NCBI GenBank assembly: GCA_964595955.1
Contig: CAZQSF010000004.1
Location: forward strand, 1-64,000
Direction of reading: 5' to 3'
DNA length: 64,000 nucleotides
From: JAJDFU01 sp964595955
GTDB lineage: Bacteria > Bacteroidota > Bacteroidia > Chitinophagales > Saprospiraceae
Both the position numbers and the translations under genes were made by a program. The first letter of the stretch is position 1; each line of letters begins with the position of its first letter. Below the pieces are notes generated by a model. The model searched no databases. It was not told the DNA's origin and worked only from the letters and a program-made list of their open reading frames with translations. Positions 45,050 through 55,600 of the stretch are shown here, in pieces.

Positions 45050-46327
45050 TCAGCGCTCCGGATCCAGGGCGTCGCTCAATCCTTCCCCCACCAGATTAAA
45101 AGCCAGAACCGTACTGAATATGGCCAGGCCCGGAAAGAGGGCCAGCCACCAGGCCGAGAACTGGCTGCGCGACAGCTGGAGGAGCTGGCCCCAGGTCACC
45201 TGCTCAGGAGCCACCCCAATACCGAGGAAGGAGAGAAAAGCCTCCAGTAAGATGGCACCGGCAAAGCCAAAGGCCAGGGCTACGAAGACCGGCGTTAGGG
45301 TATTGGGCAACACATGGCGAAGCAGAATGCGCCGGTCGGAGAAGCCCATTGCCCGGGCTGCGTCCACGTAGTCCATCTTCCGGATGCGAAGTACTTCCGC
45401 CCGAACGAATCGCGCGATCGTGGTCCAGCTAAGCAGGCCGATCAGGATCATCACGTAATACACCGAGGGTTTTGGCAATACGGCCACCGTGCCCAGCAAG
45501 AGCAGCAGGGTGGGAATGGATTGAAAGATCTCGATCACGCGCATGATCAGGCCATCCAGCGGGATGGCAAGGGGGCGCTCCCAGGCCGGCCATCGCTTCA
45601 GGCCGCTCAGCAGCAGTCGGCCCAATCCCCAAGCGGCCAGTCCCAGCCCTACACTGATGAGAAGGCGCAGCCCAAACTGGCCCTGCAGATAGGCCGCTCG
45701 CCAGGGGGCAATGACCCAAAAGAGGCCCAAAGGCAGAAAAAGCAGGTGGGTGAGCACCCAAGCCCGGCTCCGGCGAAACCCCTGATCGCCGTAATAGCCG
45801 GCCAACAGCCCCAGGAAAACCCCCAGCGAACCGGCTATGGACATGGCAATAAGCCCCACCAGCAGGGCGATTCGGGTTCCGGCTATCAGGCCGGCGGCCA
45901 GGTCGCGACCGATCTTATCGGTGCCCAGCCAGTGGCGAAACCGCCTGGAAGGCACCTGCTGGTCACCGAGAGGCGAACGGTAATTCATATTGGCACCGTC
46001 CAGCGTCTGGGCCGCATACGGAATCGGAGGCCACCACACGCGCTCGTATTCGAGCCGTCGCCATTGCCCGGCCGTGAGTCCCTCGGGCCATTCGGCCAAT
46101 CCCAGCCCAACCCCGTATTCTCGCAAGACGGGAAAATACGTTTTGCCCTCGTACCGGCAATACAGGGGTTTGTCGTTGGCCAGGAAATCGGCCATCAGGG
46201 CAATGAAAGCCAGCAGAGCCAGAAAATACAGGGACCCCAAAGCCCTGCGATGCGTCCGAAAACGCTGCCAGAACAGCCGCCCGGGCCGGCTTGTACGCAG
46301 GCTATGTGGTTTGGCTGCCGCTTTCAC
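45050..46327 (-). CDS. Peptide ABC transporter permease, OppC/YejE-like
   Basis: This is a 425-residue inner-membrane permease. The N-terminal helix (LYFLALLAFIALMADFLAND) is followed by a long periplasmic loop KPLYCRYEGKTYFPVLREYG resembling YejE. The signature RHVLPNTLTPVFVALAFGFA is the EAA-type coupling loop that contacts the ATPase. A GTG start at 46327 overlaps the upstream permease stop by 4 bases. The family is clear. Gene pair with OppB-like permease and a substrate-binding lipoprotein upstream, but no ATPase gene follows. Confidence 0.9.
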   Translation of the reverse strand: MKAAAKPHSLRTSRPGRLFWQRFRTHRRALGSLYFLALLAFIALMADFLANDKPLYCRYEGKTYFPVLREYGVGLGLAEWPEGLTAGQWRRLEYERVWWPPIPYAAQTLDGANMNYRSPLGDQQVPSRRFRHWLGTDKIGRDLAAGLIAGTRIALLVGLIAMSIAGSLGVFLGLLAGYYGDQGFRRSRAWVLTHLLFLPLGLFWVIAPWRAAYLQGQFGLRLLISVGLGLAAWGLGRLLLSGLKRWPAWERPLAIPLDGLIMRVIEIFQSIPTLLLLLGTVAVLPKPSVYYVMILIGLLSWTTIARFVRAEVLRIRKMDYVDAARAMGFSDRRILLRHVLPNTLTPVFVALAFGFAGAILLEAFLSFLGIGVAPEQVTWGQLLQLSRSQFSAWWLALFPGLAIFSTVLAFNLVGEGLSDALDPER

Positions 46328-47748
46328 GAGTCCTCGTATTTGACCCGCGGATCTGCCCAGGCATACAGCAGGTCAGCCAGTAGCATTCCCAGCATGGTGA
46401 GCAGAGCGGTTATGATCAAAACGGTGTAGACTACCGGCCAGTCTTTTGCCACTATGGACTGTACGGTGAGGGTACCCATACCGTAGATGTTGAAGATGTA
46501 TTCGATGACGACTGAGCCCGCCAGCATGGCCGGCAATATGCCTGCTGAAAGGGTGATCAACGGAAAAAGGGCATGGCGAAAAGCGTGATGCCAGAGCACG
46601 CGGTTTTCCGAGAGGCCCTTGGCCCGGGCCGTTCGGATAAAATCCTGGCGCAGCGCTTCCACCATACTGCCCCGAAGTTGGCGGGCAATGATGGCCAGCG
46701 CCCCATAGGTGAGGCAGAAAACCGGAAGGGTAAAATGCCAGGCCAGGCCAGCCAGCCGGGAGGAGAAGTCGTCGCCCAGCTCCCGGAAGTTGCTGGGGCC
46801 CAGCGTCGGAAACCAGTCCATCCCGTATTCGGGCGAGGTGAAGAAGACCAAACACAGGGTGGCGATCCAAAAGGAGGGAAGCGAATACAAGAAGAAAAGG
46901 AGCAGGGCGATCGTGCGATCGGTTCGAAGGCCCCTGTACCGGGCTGAATACACGCCCAGGGGAATGGCCAGGCCGAAAGCCAGTATCAAAGCCGCTCCAT
47001 TGAGCAGGAGTGTCCAGCGCAGCGCGTCGCGGATCTTGTGTTGGACGGGCCGGCCGTCGATCAGGGACAGACCGAAGTCGCCGCGCAGAAACCGGCTTGC
47101 CCAATGCTGGTATTGGTTGTCCCAGCCCTGCCAGGCCAGACGGGGTATGTACAACAGGTGGCGTTTGGGTTTCCGTTCCACTAGCTGCCAGGCTGCTGCG
47201 ATGCTGTCCACAGCATCTGTCCAGGCCTGGAAGGCCGGAGCTTGGACAACCGATTGCATTTGGGTTATGCGCCGGCCTATCTGCCCGGGGTCGGAGGCCG
47301 TCAGTAGGCGGCGAAGCAGGGGGAATAGCTGGGCGCGGAGTGAGTCGGGCATAGCACCTCCCCGAAGATAGAGGGCATACACGTCCCGGTAATAGGCCTG
47401 GATGACCGGCCAGTTGCCATACCGGGCAACGAGCTGCCTGAGGGCGCTGCGCCGATCTCGAAAAAGAATGCGGTACAGCGTGTCGGGATAGGCAGCCGGC
47501 TGAACCTTTAGGTAGAATACGGGACGGTCCAGGCCAAATTTTCCGGCCGTTTCAGCGTAGAGGGCTTCTTGCTTGCGCACATCGATGTCGGCGCTGACGT
47601 GCAGGCCGGATCCCGCTTCGTAATAAGCCGATACGGGATCCCCGGGGGCCCATTTGCTCAAGCCGAACGCCAGCAGGGAAAGGACGAACAGCGTAGGGAT
47701 AAACCAAAGCAGCCGCTTGAGCACATACCAGATCATGGGCGTACGCAT
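46324..47748 (-). CDS. Peptide ABC transporter permease, OppB/DppB-like
   Basis: This is a 474-residue inner-membrane permease, longer than typical OppB (about 310) because of a roughly 150-residue insertion after the first helix (residues about 30-190). The coupling segment is ARAKGLSENRVLWHHAFRHA, and LAGSVVIEYIFNIYGMG is typical of this class. Predicted to form the channel with the OppC-like protein downstream. An ATG at 47736 is an alternative start. The gap to the binding-protein gene upstream is 70 bases. Confidence 0.9.
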   Translation of the reverse strand: MRTPMIWYVLKRLLWFIPTLFVLSLLAFGLSKWAPGDPVSAYYEAGSGLHVSADIDVRKQEALYAETAGKFGLDRPVFYLKVQPAAYPDTLYRILFRDRRSALRQLVARYGNWPVIQAYYRDVYALYLRGGAMPDSLRAQLFPLLRRLLTASDPGQIGRRITQMQSVVQAPAFQAWTDAVDSIAAAWQLVERKPKRHLLYIPRLAWQGWDNQYQHWASRFLRGDFGLSLIDGRPVQHKIRDALRWTLLLNGAALILAFGLAIPLGVYSARYRGLRTDRTIALLLFFLYSLPSFWIATLCLVFFTSPEYGMDWFPTLGPSNFRELGDDFSSRLAGLAWHFTLPVFCLTYGALAIIARQLRGSMVEALRQDFIRTARAKGLSENRVLWHHAFRHALFPLITLSAGILPAMLAGSVVIEYIFNIYGMGTLTVQSIVAKDWPVVYTVLIITALLTMLGMLLADLLYAWADPRVKYEDS

Positions 47749-47818
47749 TGCGGCGGAAGATACGCAATTCAGTCAGTACAGCCCCGGGGCCGGGCGCCAC
47801 TCGGCTGCCCCCGCCGGG

Positions 47819-49582
47819 CTAGGAGCCGAGGTCCAGTTCGAAGAGGTTGGGGTAAAAATTGGGGAAAATGGGAGAGACCACCGGGTCGAACCGCTTGTGC
47901 ACCACCACCCGGCCTTTGGGCACGTACAGGAAGATCTGGGGTTGTTCTTCGTAGATGACCTCCTGCAGCCGCAGGTACATGGCTTTGCGCGTCTCTTCAT
48001 CCAGGGTTACCCGTATGGAGTCGATCAGGGCGTCGGTCTGTGCATTGCCAAAGCCCGTGCGGTTGTCGCCCTTGGAGGTGTGGTAGTGCTGGCTGGGGTC
48101 CCAGAGCGAGCCGGGCAATGCCGAACCGCCGGTCGCCATTTCGTAAGCGCCGGTTCGGGTGTCGCCGATCAGTTGGGAGAATTCCTTCGGCACCAGTTCC
48201 AACTGCAGCCCGACTTGCCTGGCACCGTTCTGGATCAGCAGGCCCATATTGCGGGATGTTTCCCGATTGGCCGTGATGAGCAACTCCAGTTCCAATTCGA
48301 CCTGCTCGCCGTTGATCTCCTTGTCTACGATCCCGTTATTGTTGGAATCGGTCCAGCCGGCTTCTTCCAAAAGCGATTTGGCCTTTTCGAGATCATAGGG
48401 CAACGGCTTGAGCTCGGGATGGAGATAGGAAGCGGTAGGGTGAACGGGGCCGAAGGAAGCCTGGGCCAGATCTTGCTGCATTTGCGCAATGATCTCTTCC
48501 ACATTTATGGCATGAGCCAGCGCCCGGCGCACCCGCTTATCCGAAAGCTTGGGCGACTCCGTATTGAGGTACAAAAAGATGCTTTCCAGGGCCAAAGGCG
48601 AGTGAAAGGTATAGGCTTGCTGAACCTCTTCGCTGGCTTTCAACTCGATAAAGGTCTGCGACTCCAGGCGGGAGGCCGCGTCCAGCTCTTCCGATTTGAT
48701 GGCCGTCATCACGGTGGCGTCTTCCGGAATGGGCATGAAAATCAGTTTGTCCGGATGGGCGTCCAGCCCAAGCTGATCGCCCGGCAACTCATCGCCCCAC
48801 CAGTTGGTCTTTCGCTTGAGTACAATGCGCTGCCCGGTGCTCCATTCGGCCAGTTCGTAGGGGCCGCTGCCCGAAATCCCCTCGGGTTCGCGAGACAAGG
48901 CCGGCGCGCTGAATTGCTCGGCAAAGCGCTGGAGCCGGTCGTCGGTATCAGCCAGTTGGGCAATGGCCTCTGCATCCAGGAAGGTTTCAAAGGGTATGTC
49001 GGCCAGGAGGCCTTCGGGATCGTACAAGTGGGCGGGTAGCACAGGCACCAGAGCATGCACGACCTCTTCGCCCAGGATGTACTTGTCCTTCAGGTAAGCC
49101 GTAAACGTTTTGGGGCCGGATATTTCAATGCTTTCAAAAAAGCCCAGATAGGGACGGTAACGCTCTGCCGGTACCTTGGGATTGAGGATGCACTTGAGGG
49201 TGAACACGTAGTCCTCGGCCGTTACCGGGCGGCCGTCGTCCCAGCGAGCTTCTTCAAACAATTCGTAAGTGTAAGCTATGGTCCCGGCATGAGGGCCTTC
49301 CCGGACTTCCCGCACTTCGGGCCGCCCCTTGGCCAATTGGGGAATGTATTCCAGCGTGGTGGGATGCTGCGTGAGTAAGTACTGGAACACGTGCATGAAA
49401 ACCTGACGAGAGTAACCGGAGGTGGTAAGGACCGGATTTAGCCGGTCCGGTTCGGAATCCTGGCGGACGATCACCTCGTTCGCGGTGCGCTGGAAGGAGG
49501 CTTCCTCCTGGGGGTTGGATTCGCAGCCGGCAAAGGCAAGTATGCAGCAGCAGGCAAGGGCTGCCGGGCGCAGATAGGTCAT
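47819..49582 (-). CDS. Peptide ABC transporter substrate-binding lipoprotein
   Basis: This is a 587-residue SBP_bac_5-family binding protein. The signal peptide ends in a lipobox LAFAGC (about Cys22). Mature features: SEPDRLNPVLTTSGYSRQVF, the family's PDYTFTL-like VTAEDYVFTLKCILNPKVPA, GISGSGPYELAEWSTGQRI, and KRVRRALAHAINVEEIIAQM. It should capture oligopeptides or related solutes for the two permeases downstream. The start at 49582 was selected for the signal peptide. Confidence 0.9.
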   Translation of the reverse strand: MTYLRPAALACCCILAFAGCESNPQEEASFQRTANEVIVRQDSEPDRLNPVLTTSGYSRQVFMHVFQYLLTQHPTTLEYIPQLAKGRPEVREVREGPHAGTIAYTYELFEEARWDDGRPVTAEDYVFTLKCILNPKVPAERYRPYLGFFESIEISGPKTFTAYLKDKYILGEEVVHALVPVLPAHLYDPEGLLADIPFETFLDAEAIAQLADTDDRLQRFAEQFSAPALSREPEGISGSGPYELAEWSTGQRIVLKRKTNWWGDELPGDQLGLDAHPDKLIFMPIPEDATVMTAIKSEELDAASRLESQTFIELKASEEVQQAYTFHSPLALESIFLYLNTESPKLSDKRVRRALAHAINVEEIIAQMQQDLAQASFGPVHPTASYLHPELKPLPYDLEKAKSLLEEAGWTDSNNNGIVDKEINGEQVELELELLITANRETSRNMGLLIQNGARQVGLQLELVPKEFSQLIGDTRTGAYEMATGGSALPGSLWDPSQHYHTSKGDNRTGFGNAQTDALIDSIRVTLDEETRKAMYLRLQEVIYEEQPQIFLYVPKGRVVVHKRFDPVVSPIFPNFYPNLFELDLGS

Positions 49583-50124
49583 GGGTCTAGCTCTTTTGGT
49601 ATGCAGAATTCTTTCGATTGCTCCTGGCAAAATAAAGTATTAGGCCGGATTATTCATGGATATGTTCCTTAATAACTGATGTCGCGCAAAAGGAAAACCT
49701 TTTTGAGCGCCGCCAAAATGTAGACCATCGCAGGGTTTCCCCATTGCAAAACAGCCCGTCCGGCATCTGCGATAATCGACCTGAGGGCCTTGCCACGGGC
49801 CGGGCTGATTGTAGGGTTGGAGACGCTCCGGTAGAGCGTTTACATAAGGCCCTAAGTAAAGGCCTGTGATGATATAGAATTCTAACTGTCAATACTTTAA
49901 CCCAGATTATACCTGAGCCGAAATGCTTCTTATCGCCAAACCATTGAGGTCAGTACATGCTGTCCGTAAAGGAGGGATCCCGATCCGCTTTGGCCTCAGC
50001 CCGTGGGTCTGAAAATACCATGGATGTTGCAGGGGGAGGTGATGAGAGCGGTTTTTTCGACTCGCCGGAAGGATCGTTGCTGAACCCTGCACGCCATTCC
50101 GCGTTGGATTGTCAAAACATAGAT
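49583..50124. other. 542-base divergent gap, no gene seen
   Basis: Lies between the ABC binding-protein gene and the epimerase gene, and should hold both promoters. Short frames here (such as 49650-49892 minus) have no protein-like composition. No clear TAnnTTTG was found; a TACATTTTG-type near match reads toward the ABC genes (about 49720). Confidence 0.5.
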
Positions 50125-51036
50125 ATGGCCACAGTGCTCATAGGCGGAGGTTCGGGACTCATCGGCAAGCGGCTCAGTACTCTGCTGGTCAAGGAGGGGC
50201 ACGAGGTGCGGCATTTCAGCCGGAACCCCAAAACGGGGGACCCCTTTCCCTCCTTTGCGTGGGATCCGGCCGAAGGGAGCTGGGATGAAGGCGCCCTGAA
50301 CGGGGTGGATTACCTCATAAATCTGGCGGGGGCCGGCATAGCCGACGAACGCTGGACCGATAGCCGGAAACAGGTCATCATTGAGAGCCGAACCCATTCC
50401 ACGGCCCTTATGGCCAAATGCATGGCGAGTATGACCAAGGCGCCCAGGGCCTTTCTGTCCGCTTCGGCCATCGGGTATTACGGAGACCGGGGCGAGGCAT
50501 TGCTGGATGAAGCCTCCGAACCCGGATCGGGCTTTTTATCCGAAAGCGTTCAAGCTTGGGAGCAGGCGATCTGGGAGGCCCGCGACCGGAGCGGGGTGCG
50601 CACGGTGGCCATCCGGATCGGCCTGGTTCTTTCGCTGGAGGGCGGCACCTTACCGCAGTTGCTCATGCCGGTAAAGTTCTTTTCGGCCCCGTATTTTGGC
50701 GATGGCCGGCAGTGGATGTCCTGGATACACATCGACGACCTGTGCCGAATGTTTATCTGGGCTCTGGAAAAAGAAAAGGTAGCAGGTCTGTTCAATGGGG
50801 TTGCGCCCAACCCGGAAAGGCAAAAAGATTTCATGGACGCCCTGGGCAAGGTGTGGAACCGCCCGACCCTTCGCTTTCCCATCCCGGCGGCAGGTATGCG
50901 CCTGGCTATGGGCGAAATGGCCGAACTGGTCCTGGGAAGCACCCGGGTGTCGGCCGAAAAAATTCGGACCGAAGGGTTTACTTTCTCCTACCCGCATCTG
51001 GAAGAGGCCCTGAAGGCCCTGCGACTCAAGGCTTGA
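50125..51036 (+). CDS. TIGR01777-type NAD-dependent epimerase/SDR
   Basis: This is a 303-residue SDR related to the YfcH/SulA group. The Rossmann motif GGGSGLIGKRLS (residues about 7-18) binds NAD(P); other blocks are DYLINLAGAGIADERWT, RTHSTALMAKCMA, FLSASAIGYYGD (with the YYG of the family), and FNGVAPNPERQKDF. Known members lack a confirmed substrate. A longer frame upstream was rejected because the family N-terminus starts at MATVLIGGG. Its end overlaps the convergent HAD gene by 11 bases. Confidence 0.9.
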   Translation: MATVLIGGGSGLIGKRLSTLLVKEGHEVRHFSRNPKTGDPFPSFAWDPAEGSWDEGALNGVDYLINLAGAGIADERWTDSRKQVIIESRTHSTALMAKCMASMTKAPRAFLSASAIGYYGDRGEALLDEASEPGSGFLSESVQAWEQAIWEARDRSGVRTVAIRIGLVLSLEGGTLPQLLMPVKFFSAPYFGDGRQWMSWIHIDDLCRMFIWALEKEKVAGLFNGVAPNPERQKDFMDALGKVWNRPTLRFPIPAAGMRLAMGEMAELVLGSTRVSAEKIRTEGFTFSYPHLEEALKALRLKA

Positions 51037-51451
51037 AGACCTCGATATCGTGGTTCTTGACGACCAGATCCGTGAATTTTCCTTTAAAGCGGGTGGCTTT
51101 CACAATGTGGTTGTCAATCCAGTGGTAATTGCCGCCGCGGGGCTTGCCCATGAGCAGGCCGTGATAGTTAAACCCGTGCTTTTGCAGCCAGCTTTCGGTC
51201 ACCTCCCGGTGCTCTTCGGTGCGGGAAGTAAAAAAGGTGATGACGTGCCCCTCATCGAACCATTTGTTGATAATGCGCAAGGCGTCGGGGTAGGGCAGGC
51301 AGGTGCCCATCCGTTCGGGTTCCTCGTTGGGAATGTCATCGCAAATGGTACCGTCAATATCGATGAGAAAGTTCTTTACCCCACCGGGAAGTTTGGGGCT
51401 GATGCGTTCGCCTTTTTCATTGAAGGCGTCGTTTAAGTTCGTCTGGTCCAT
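51026..51451 (-). CDS. HAD-superfamily phosphatase
   Basis: This is a 141-residue hydrolase with the HAD motif I FLIDIDGTICDD (Asp31, Asp33), motif II-like FFTSRTEEH, a Lys in GKPRGG and motif IV-like WIDNH (about Asp113). The small size means no large cap. The nucleotide or sugar-phosphate substrate is not identified. It follows the M23 peptidase gene by 112 bases and overlaps the epimerase gene tail to tail. Confidence 0.88.
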   Translation of the reverse strand: MDQTNLNDAFNEKGERISPKLPGGVKNFLIDIDGTICDDIPNEEPERMGTCLPYPDALRIINKWFDEGHVITFFTSRTEEHREVTESWLQKHGFNYHGLLMGKPRGGNYHWIDNHIVKATRFKGKFTDLVVKNHDIEVFKP

Positions 51452-51563
51452 ACTGAATCGTTGGTTTTTTGCTCAAAACCTCGGGTGCCCAAACGGGTCA
51501 CACCCGGGCGAATGGACTTTCGTCCTGCCGTTAACATGGATTTATGGTTAGGGCGAAGATGGG

Positions 51564-52451
51564 CTAGAACTGGATGAGGGGTGCCGGATCGATCGGTTTG
51601 CCCTTGTGCCACAGTTCAAAATGCAGATGCGGGCCGTCTGTCAGCGTTCCGGTATTTCCGATGATGGCAACGGCCTCTCCTGCCTTTACAAAACTACCCG
51701 CTTTTTTTAATAAGGCCGAATTATGCTTGTAAAAAGTAATGATGTTGTTGGTGTGCTGAATCCCGATCGTATTGCCGGTTTCCAGGGTCCAATCGGAAAG
51801 GAATACGTAGCCGTCCATAACGGCCTTGATGGCGGTGTTCCTGGGAGCCAGGATATCGACCCCGAAGTGATCTTTTTCCGGCATAAAGCTGGCGCTGATC
51901 TCGCCTTTTACCGGGGGGGTGAAGAAAATGTTCTCGATGGGGGTCTCGGCATAGTTGAGGCGAGTGGCCGAACTGCTTCGGTTGCGCGCCAGCATACCCA
52001 CGGATTGTAGTTCGGCTTCGCGGCGAAGCAACTCGTCCTCCTCGGGGGCCGACAGCGCGGGCATGCTGTCCGCGGTGATTTCCTCCGGGGTCTCGCCATA
52101 GTCGGCTTCAGTCTGCACTTCCCCGGCCAGCATTTTGCGCAGGTTCTCCGTGTACTGGCTCTGGGCCTCGTAGGCCCGTTCCAGTTGATCGACTTCCCTG
52201 GCGAGCGCCTTGAGTTCCTTTTGGCTTCCTCCGGAGCCGTAGCCCGGGATATACCGCCGCAAGGGCGTGAACGCAACGAGCAACCAAACCAATAAGGCCA
52301 GCACGACAAATACCGAACTGACCAAAACGTAAATGTTGAGCAGCGACAGCTTGTAGGAAGAAACCTCCTCCAGGGTGTCGTGCCGCATAATGACCAAGCG
52401 GTACGTGTGTTTAAGCCGCTCTCGCCAGGACTTCTTTCCTTGCTCTTCCAT
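51564..52451 (-). CDS. M23 family metallopeptidase, membrane-anchored
   Basis: This is a 295-residue protein with a cytoplasmic N-terminus, one transmembrane helix (LLNIYVLVSSVFVVLALLVW), a coiled coil (about residues 80-125), and a LytM/M23 domain (about 185-290). The zinc site is HFGVDI and HLHFEL. It likely cuts peptidoglycan crosslinks for envelope growth. The ATG at 52451 was used. The frame stays open upstream to a TTG at 52487 and encodes CPWCGKEF just before this Met, worth noting. Order with the HAD gene suggests co-transcription. Confidence 0.88.
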   Translation of the reverse strand: MEEQGKKSWRERLKHTYRLVIMRHDTLEEVSSYKLSLLNIYVLVSSVFVVLALLVWLLVAFTPLRRYIPGYGSGGSQKELKALAREVDQLERAYEAQSQYTENLRKMLAGEVQTEADYGETPEEITADSMPALSAPEEDELLRREAELQSVGMLARNRSSSATRLNYAETPIENIFFTPPVKGEISASFMPEKDHFGVDILAPRNTAIKAVMDGYVFLSDWTLETGNTIGIQHTNNIITFYKHNSALLKKAGSFVKAGEAVAIIGNTGTLTDGPHLHFELWHKGKPIDPAPLIQF

Positions 52452-52496
52452 AAATTCTTTTCCGCACCATGGGCACCGATAGATCAAAGGCCGATC

Positions 52497-52528
52497 TTTG
52501 TTCTTCGGGCCAGATAAAATAAATTTGC
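52497..52528 (+). promoter_or_regulatory. Bacteroidota promoter for sprE/porW
   Basis: TTTG (52497-52500), 19 bases, then TAAATTTGC (52520-52528) is an excellent -33/-7 match. The leader to ATG 52626 would be about 90 bases. Confidence 0.7.
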
Positions 52529-52625
52529 CCTTTCCAAGTTATTTAGGTACTTGCGGGAATTCCCAGGGGAACGTTGCAAAAGTACAAGTTATTGGGCAGT
52601 ACATCGTTTCTGCTGCTCGTCAGGG

Positions 52626-55600
52626 ATGCAAAATATCATGGATTTGAGATCGGTTTTTACGGGAATCGCATTGGCAGGTAGCCTCCTGTTGCTGGCCGGC
52701 TGTGTCACCCAGAAGAAAAAGGATGCGGACTTGAAGGGGCTGGCCAAGTTGTACCACAACACCACCGCTCGTTTCAATGGGTATTTCAACGCCACCGAGC
52801 TGTACAAAGCCAGCCTGGAGGAGCTCAATATGCAGTATAAGGATGACTATACCCGCTTGCTGCCGGTATATCCCTACGTGGAGGTCGAAAACCCCAAGGC
52901 AGCGGCCGATAAACTGGACGAGGCCGTGAAAAAGGTGGCCGTGGTCGTCAATCTGCATCGCAAAAGCAGTTATACGGATGATTGCTACCTGCTGGCCGGC
53001 CAGGCCCATTTTCTGAAGCAGGACTACGAGACTGCGGAAGAAACCTTCCGTTTCCTGCTCGACGAATACGGTGAAGACTACTGGCGAAAGAAGGAGATGA
53101 AAAAGCTGAAGAAGAAGGAGAAAAAACAATCCGGCAGCAAGGCGAAAAGCAATAAAAAGAAAAAGAAAAAGAAGGAACGGAAAAAGCGCCAGAAAAAGGA
53201 ACGCCAGGAGCGGGAGAAAAGCCAGAAGCAGAAAAAGAAGGAGATGGAGCAGTGGCGGAAAAAGTACAATAAGGCCGTGCGAAAACGCCGCAAAGGCAAA
53301 GACGTGCCCCTGCCCAAGCGCCCTGGTACGCAAGAAGAGACACCGGATAACCAGCCGGAGGAAGTGATTGCCCAGCAAGAGGAGGAAACGCCCCCCGAGC
53401 CTCAGCCCGAACCGGAAAAAGAGGAAGAGGAGGAAGCCACCGAACCGGACGACAAGAAGAAGAGCTACTTTATGAAGCACAAGCCCTCCTACCAGGAGGG
53501 TAAGCTTTGGCTGGCCCGAACCCTCATCGAGCGCGACCGGGAAGATGAAGCCCTGCGCTATCTGCGCGAATTGGAAGGCGATCCCAACCTATTCTCCGAA
53601 GTTCGCCGCCAGGTCCCACCTGTCCGGGCTCACATTTACCTCAAGCTGGGGCAGCAGGAGCAAGCCCGGCAGGCGCTCGTTCAGGCGGTCGACCTGGCCA
53701 ATAATCGCCGGGACAAAGCGCGGTACACTTACATTATGGCTCAGTTGTATCGCCGGGCCGGGCAGCCCGACGAGGCCTACGCCGCTTTCGAACAGGTCAA
53801 GCGCCTTACCAACGATTACACCATGGAGTTCAACAGCCGGCTGAACATGGCGCTCAACGAGTGGCTCAGCGGGCAGGGCTCGTCAACGGATGCGGTGGCC
53901 AACCTGAAGAAAATGCTCCGGGATGAAAAGAACCAGGAGTTTCGAGATCAGATCTATTTCGCCATGGCCACCATATCCCTGGAAAAGGACGATCGGGAAC
54001 AGGCCATTGCCAACCTGGTGAATTCGTTGCGGGTCAGTTCGGCCAATCCCAGCCAACGCGCCGAAAGCTACCTAACCCTGGCAGATCTCTACTTCGAAGC
54101 GGAGGACTATGTCAAGGCCAAGAATTATTACGACAGCACCCTGCAAGTGATGCCGCTTACAGACGACGACTACCAACGGGTGGCCAGCCTGAGCAAGAAC
54201 CTCACCGAAATTGCAGCGGCTATTCAGAATATTGCCCTGCAGGATAGCCTGCTGCGCATCAGTGCGATGAGCGATGCGGACAAGCGCGAACTGGCCTTTG
54301 CCATTCAACAGCGCGAAGAGCAGGCCCGCCTGGAAGCCATTAAGGCTCAGGCCGGGAACCCGGGCGGCGGCAGACAAGCGGGCCGCAAAGGAGCCACCGG
54401 GGCACAAGCCGGCACCTCCTTCGGACAGCCCGCTCTCAATACGGCCCGACCCGTGGCCACCAACCTGTCTGGAAGTGGCAGCTCCTTTTTCGCCTATGAC
54501 TCCAAAGCCCTTCGGCGCGGAGAGCGCGATTTTCAGCGCAAATGGGGCAACAGGCCCCTGGAGGACAACTGGAGACGGAGCAATCGAAGCGGTGCATCCC
54601 TGTTCGAAGAAGAGGAAGTGGTTGAAGAGGTAGCGGCCTCCGTTTTTGACGACGATGCGGTGGCGGACATACTCGAAGGCGTGCCGAACAGCCCGGAAGA
54701 GGTAAAGCTGGCAGAGTTCAAACTGCAGGAATCCATGTTCACCCTGGGCGCCCTGTACCGCGATCGAATGGACGATGACGAAAAGGCCGTGGAAGCGCAC
54801 GAAGCCCTCAATAGCCGCTTTCCCGGCAGCAATTTCGAACTCGACAGCTGGTACTACCTATACCTGGCGCACAAAGAGCTCAATCAACCCGTGAAAGCAG
54901 AGGAATACGCCCGAAAAATTCGGACCAAATACTCCGGCTCTACCTACGATCGGGTCATTCGTAATCCGAACTATGCGAATGAGCTGCTCGACGAGCAAAA
55001 AAAGCTGACCCGCTATTACGATCAGGCCTTCGCGGCCTTCAAACAGGGCAACTACAACGGCTCGCTGCAGATGTGCGATAACGCCAAGCAGCAATTTGGC
55101 GCGCAGAATGAATTGCAACCCAAATTCGCCCTCTTAAAGGCTATGAACGAGGGTAAGCTCAACGGCCGGGATGCCTACAAGCGGGCTCTTCAGGAAGTGG
55201 TGGCCAAGTACAAGGATACGCCCGAGCAAAAGCAAGCCCGCGAAATGCTTCGCATATTGGGTGGGGCGGTGGCTACCCTGCCCGGTGGCGAAAAAGTGGA
55301 TCTCAGCAAGTTCAAGCCGGAAAAGGATGCTATCCATTATGTGCTGGTCGCTTTTGATGGCCAGATCAACCTGAATGATGTGAAGGTGACCATTTCCGAT
55401 TTCAATCAGGCCTACTTTGAACTGCTGCGCCTTCGCATCGCCAATATTTACCTGGGCTCCTCGGCCAAAGACCGGACCCCCATCATCGTCATCCGGCGTT
55501 TCAAGAATGAAGCCGAGGCTATGGACTACTACTACACCTACCAGAAGAACAAGGACAAGTTCGTTTCCGAAACCACTCCCTTCAGCGTTTTGCCGATCAC

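Noticed and set aside
49650..49892. 80-aa minus frame
   Set aside because: No initiation context, arginine-rich and without recognisable features.
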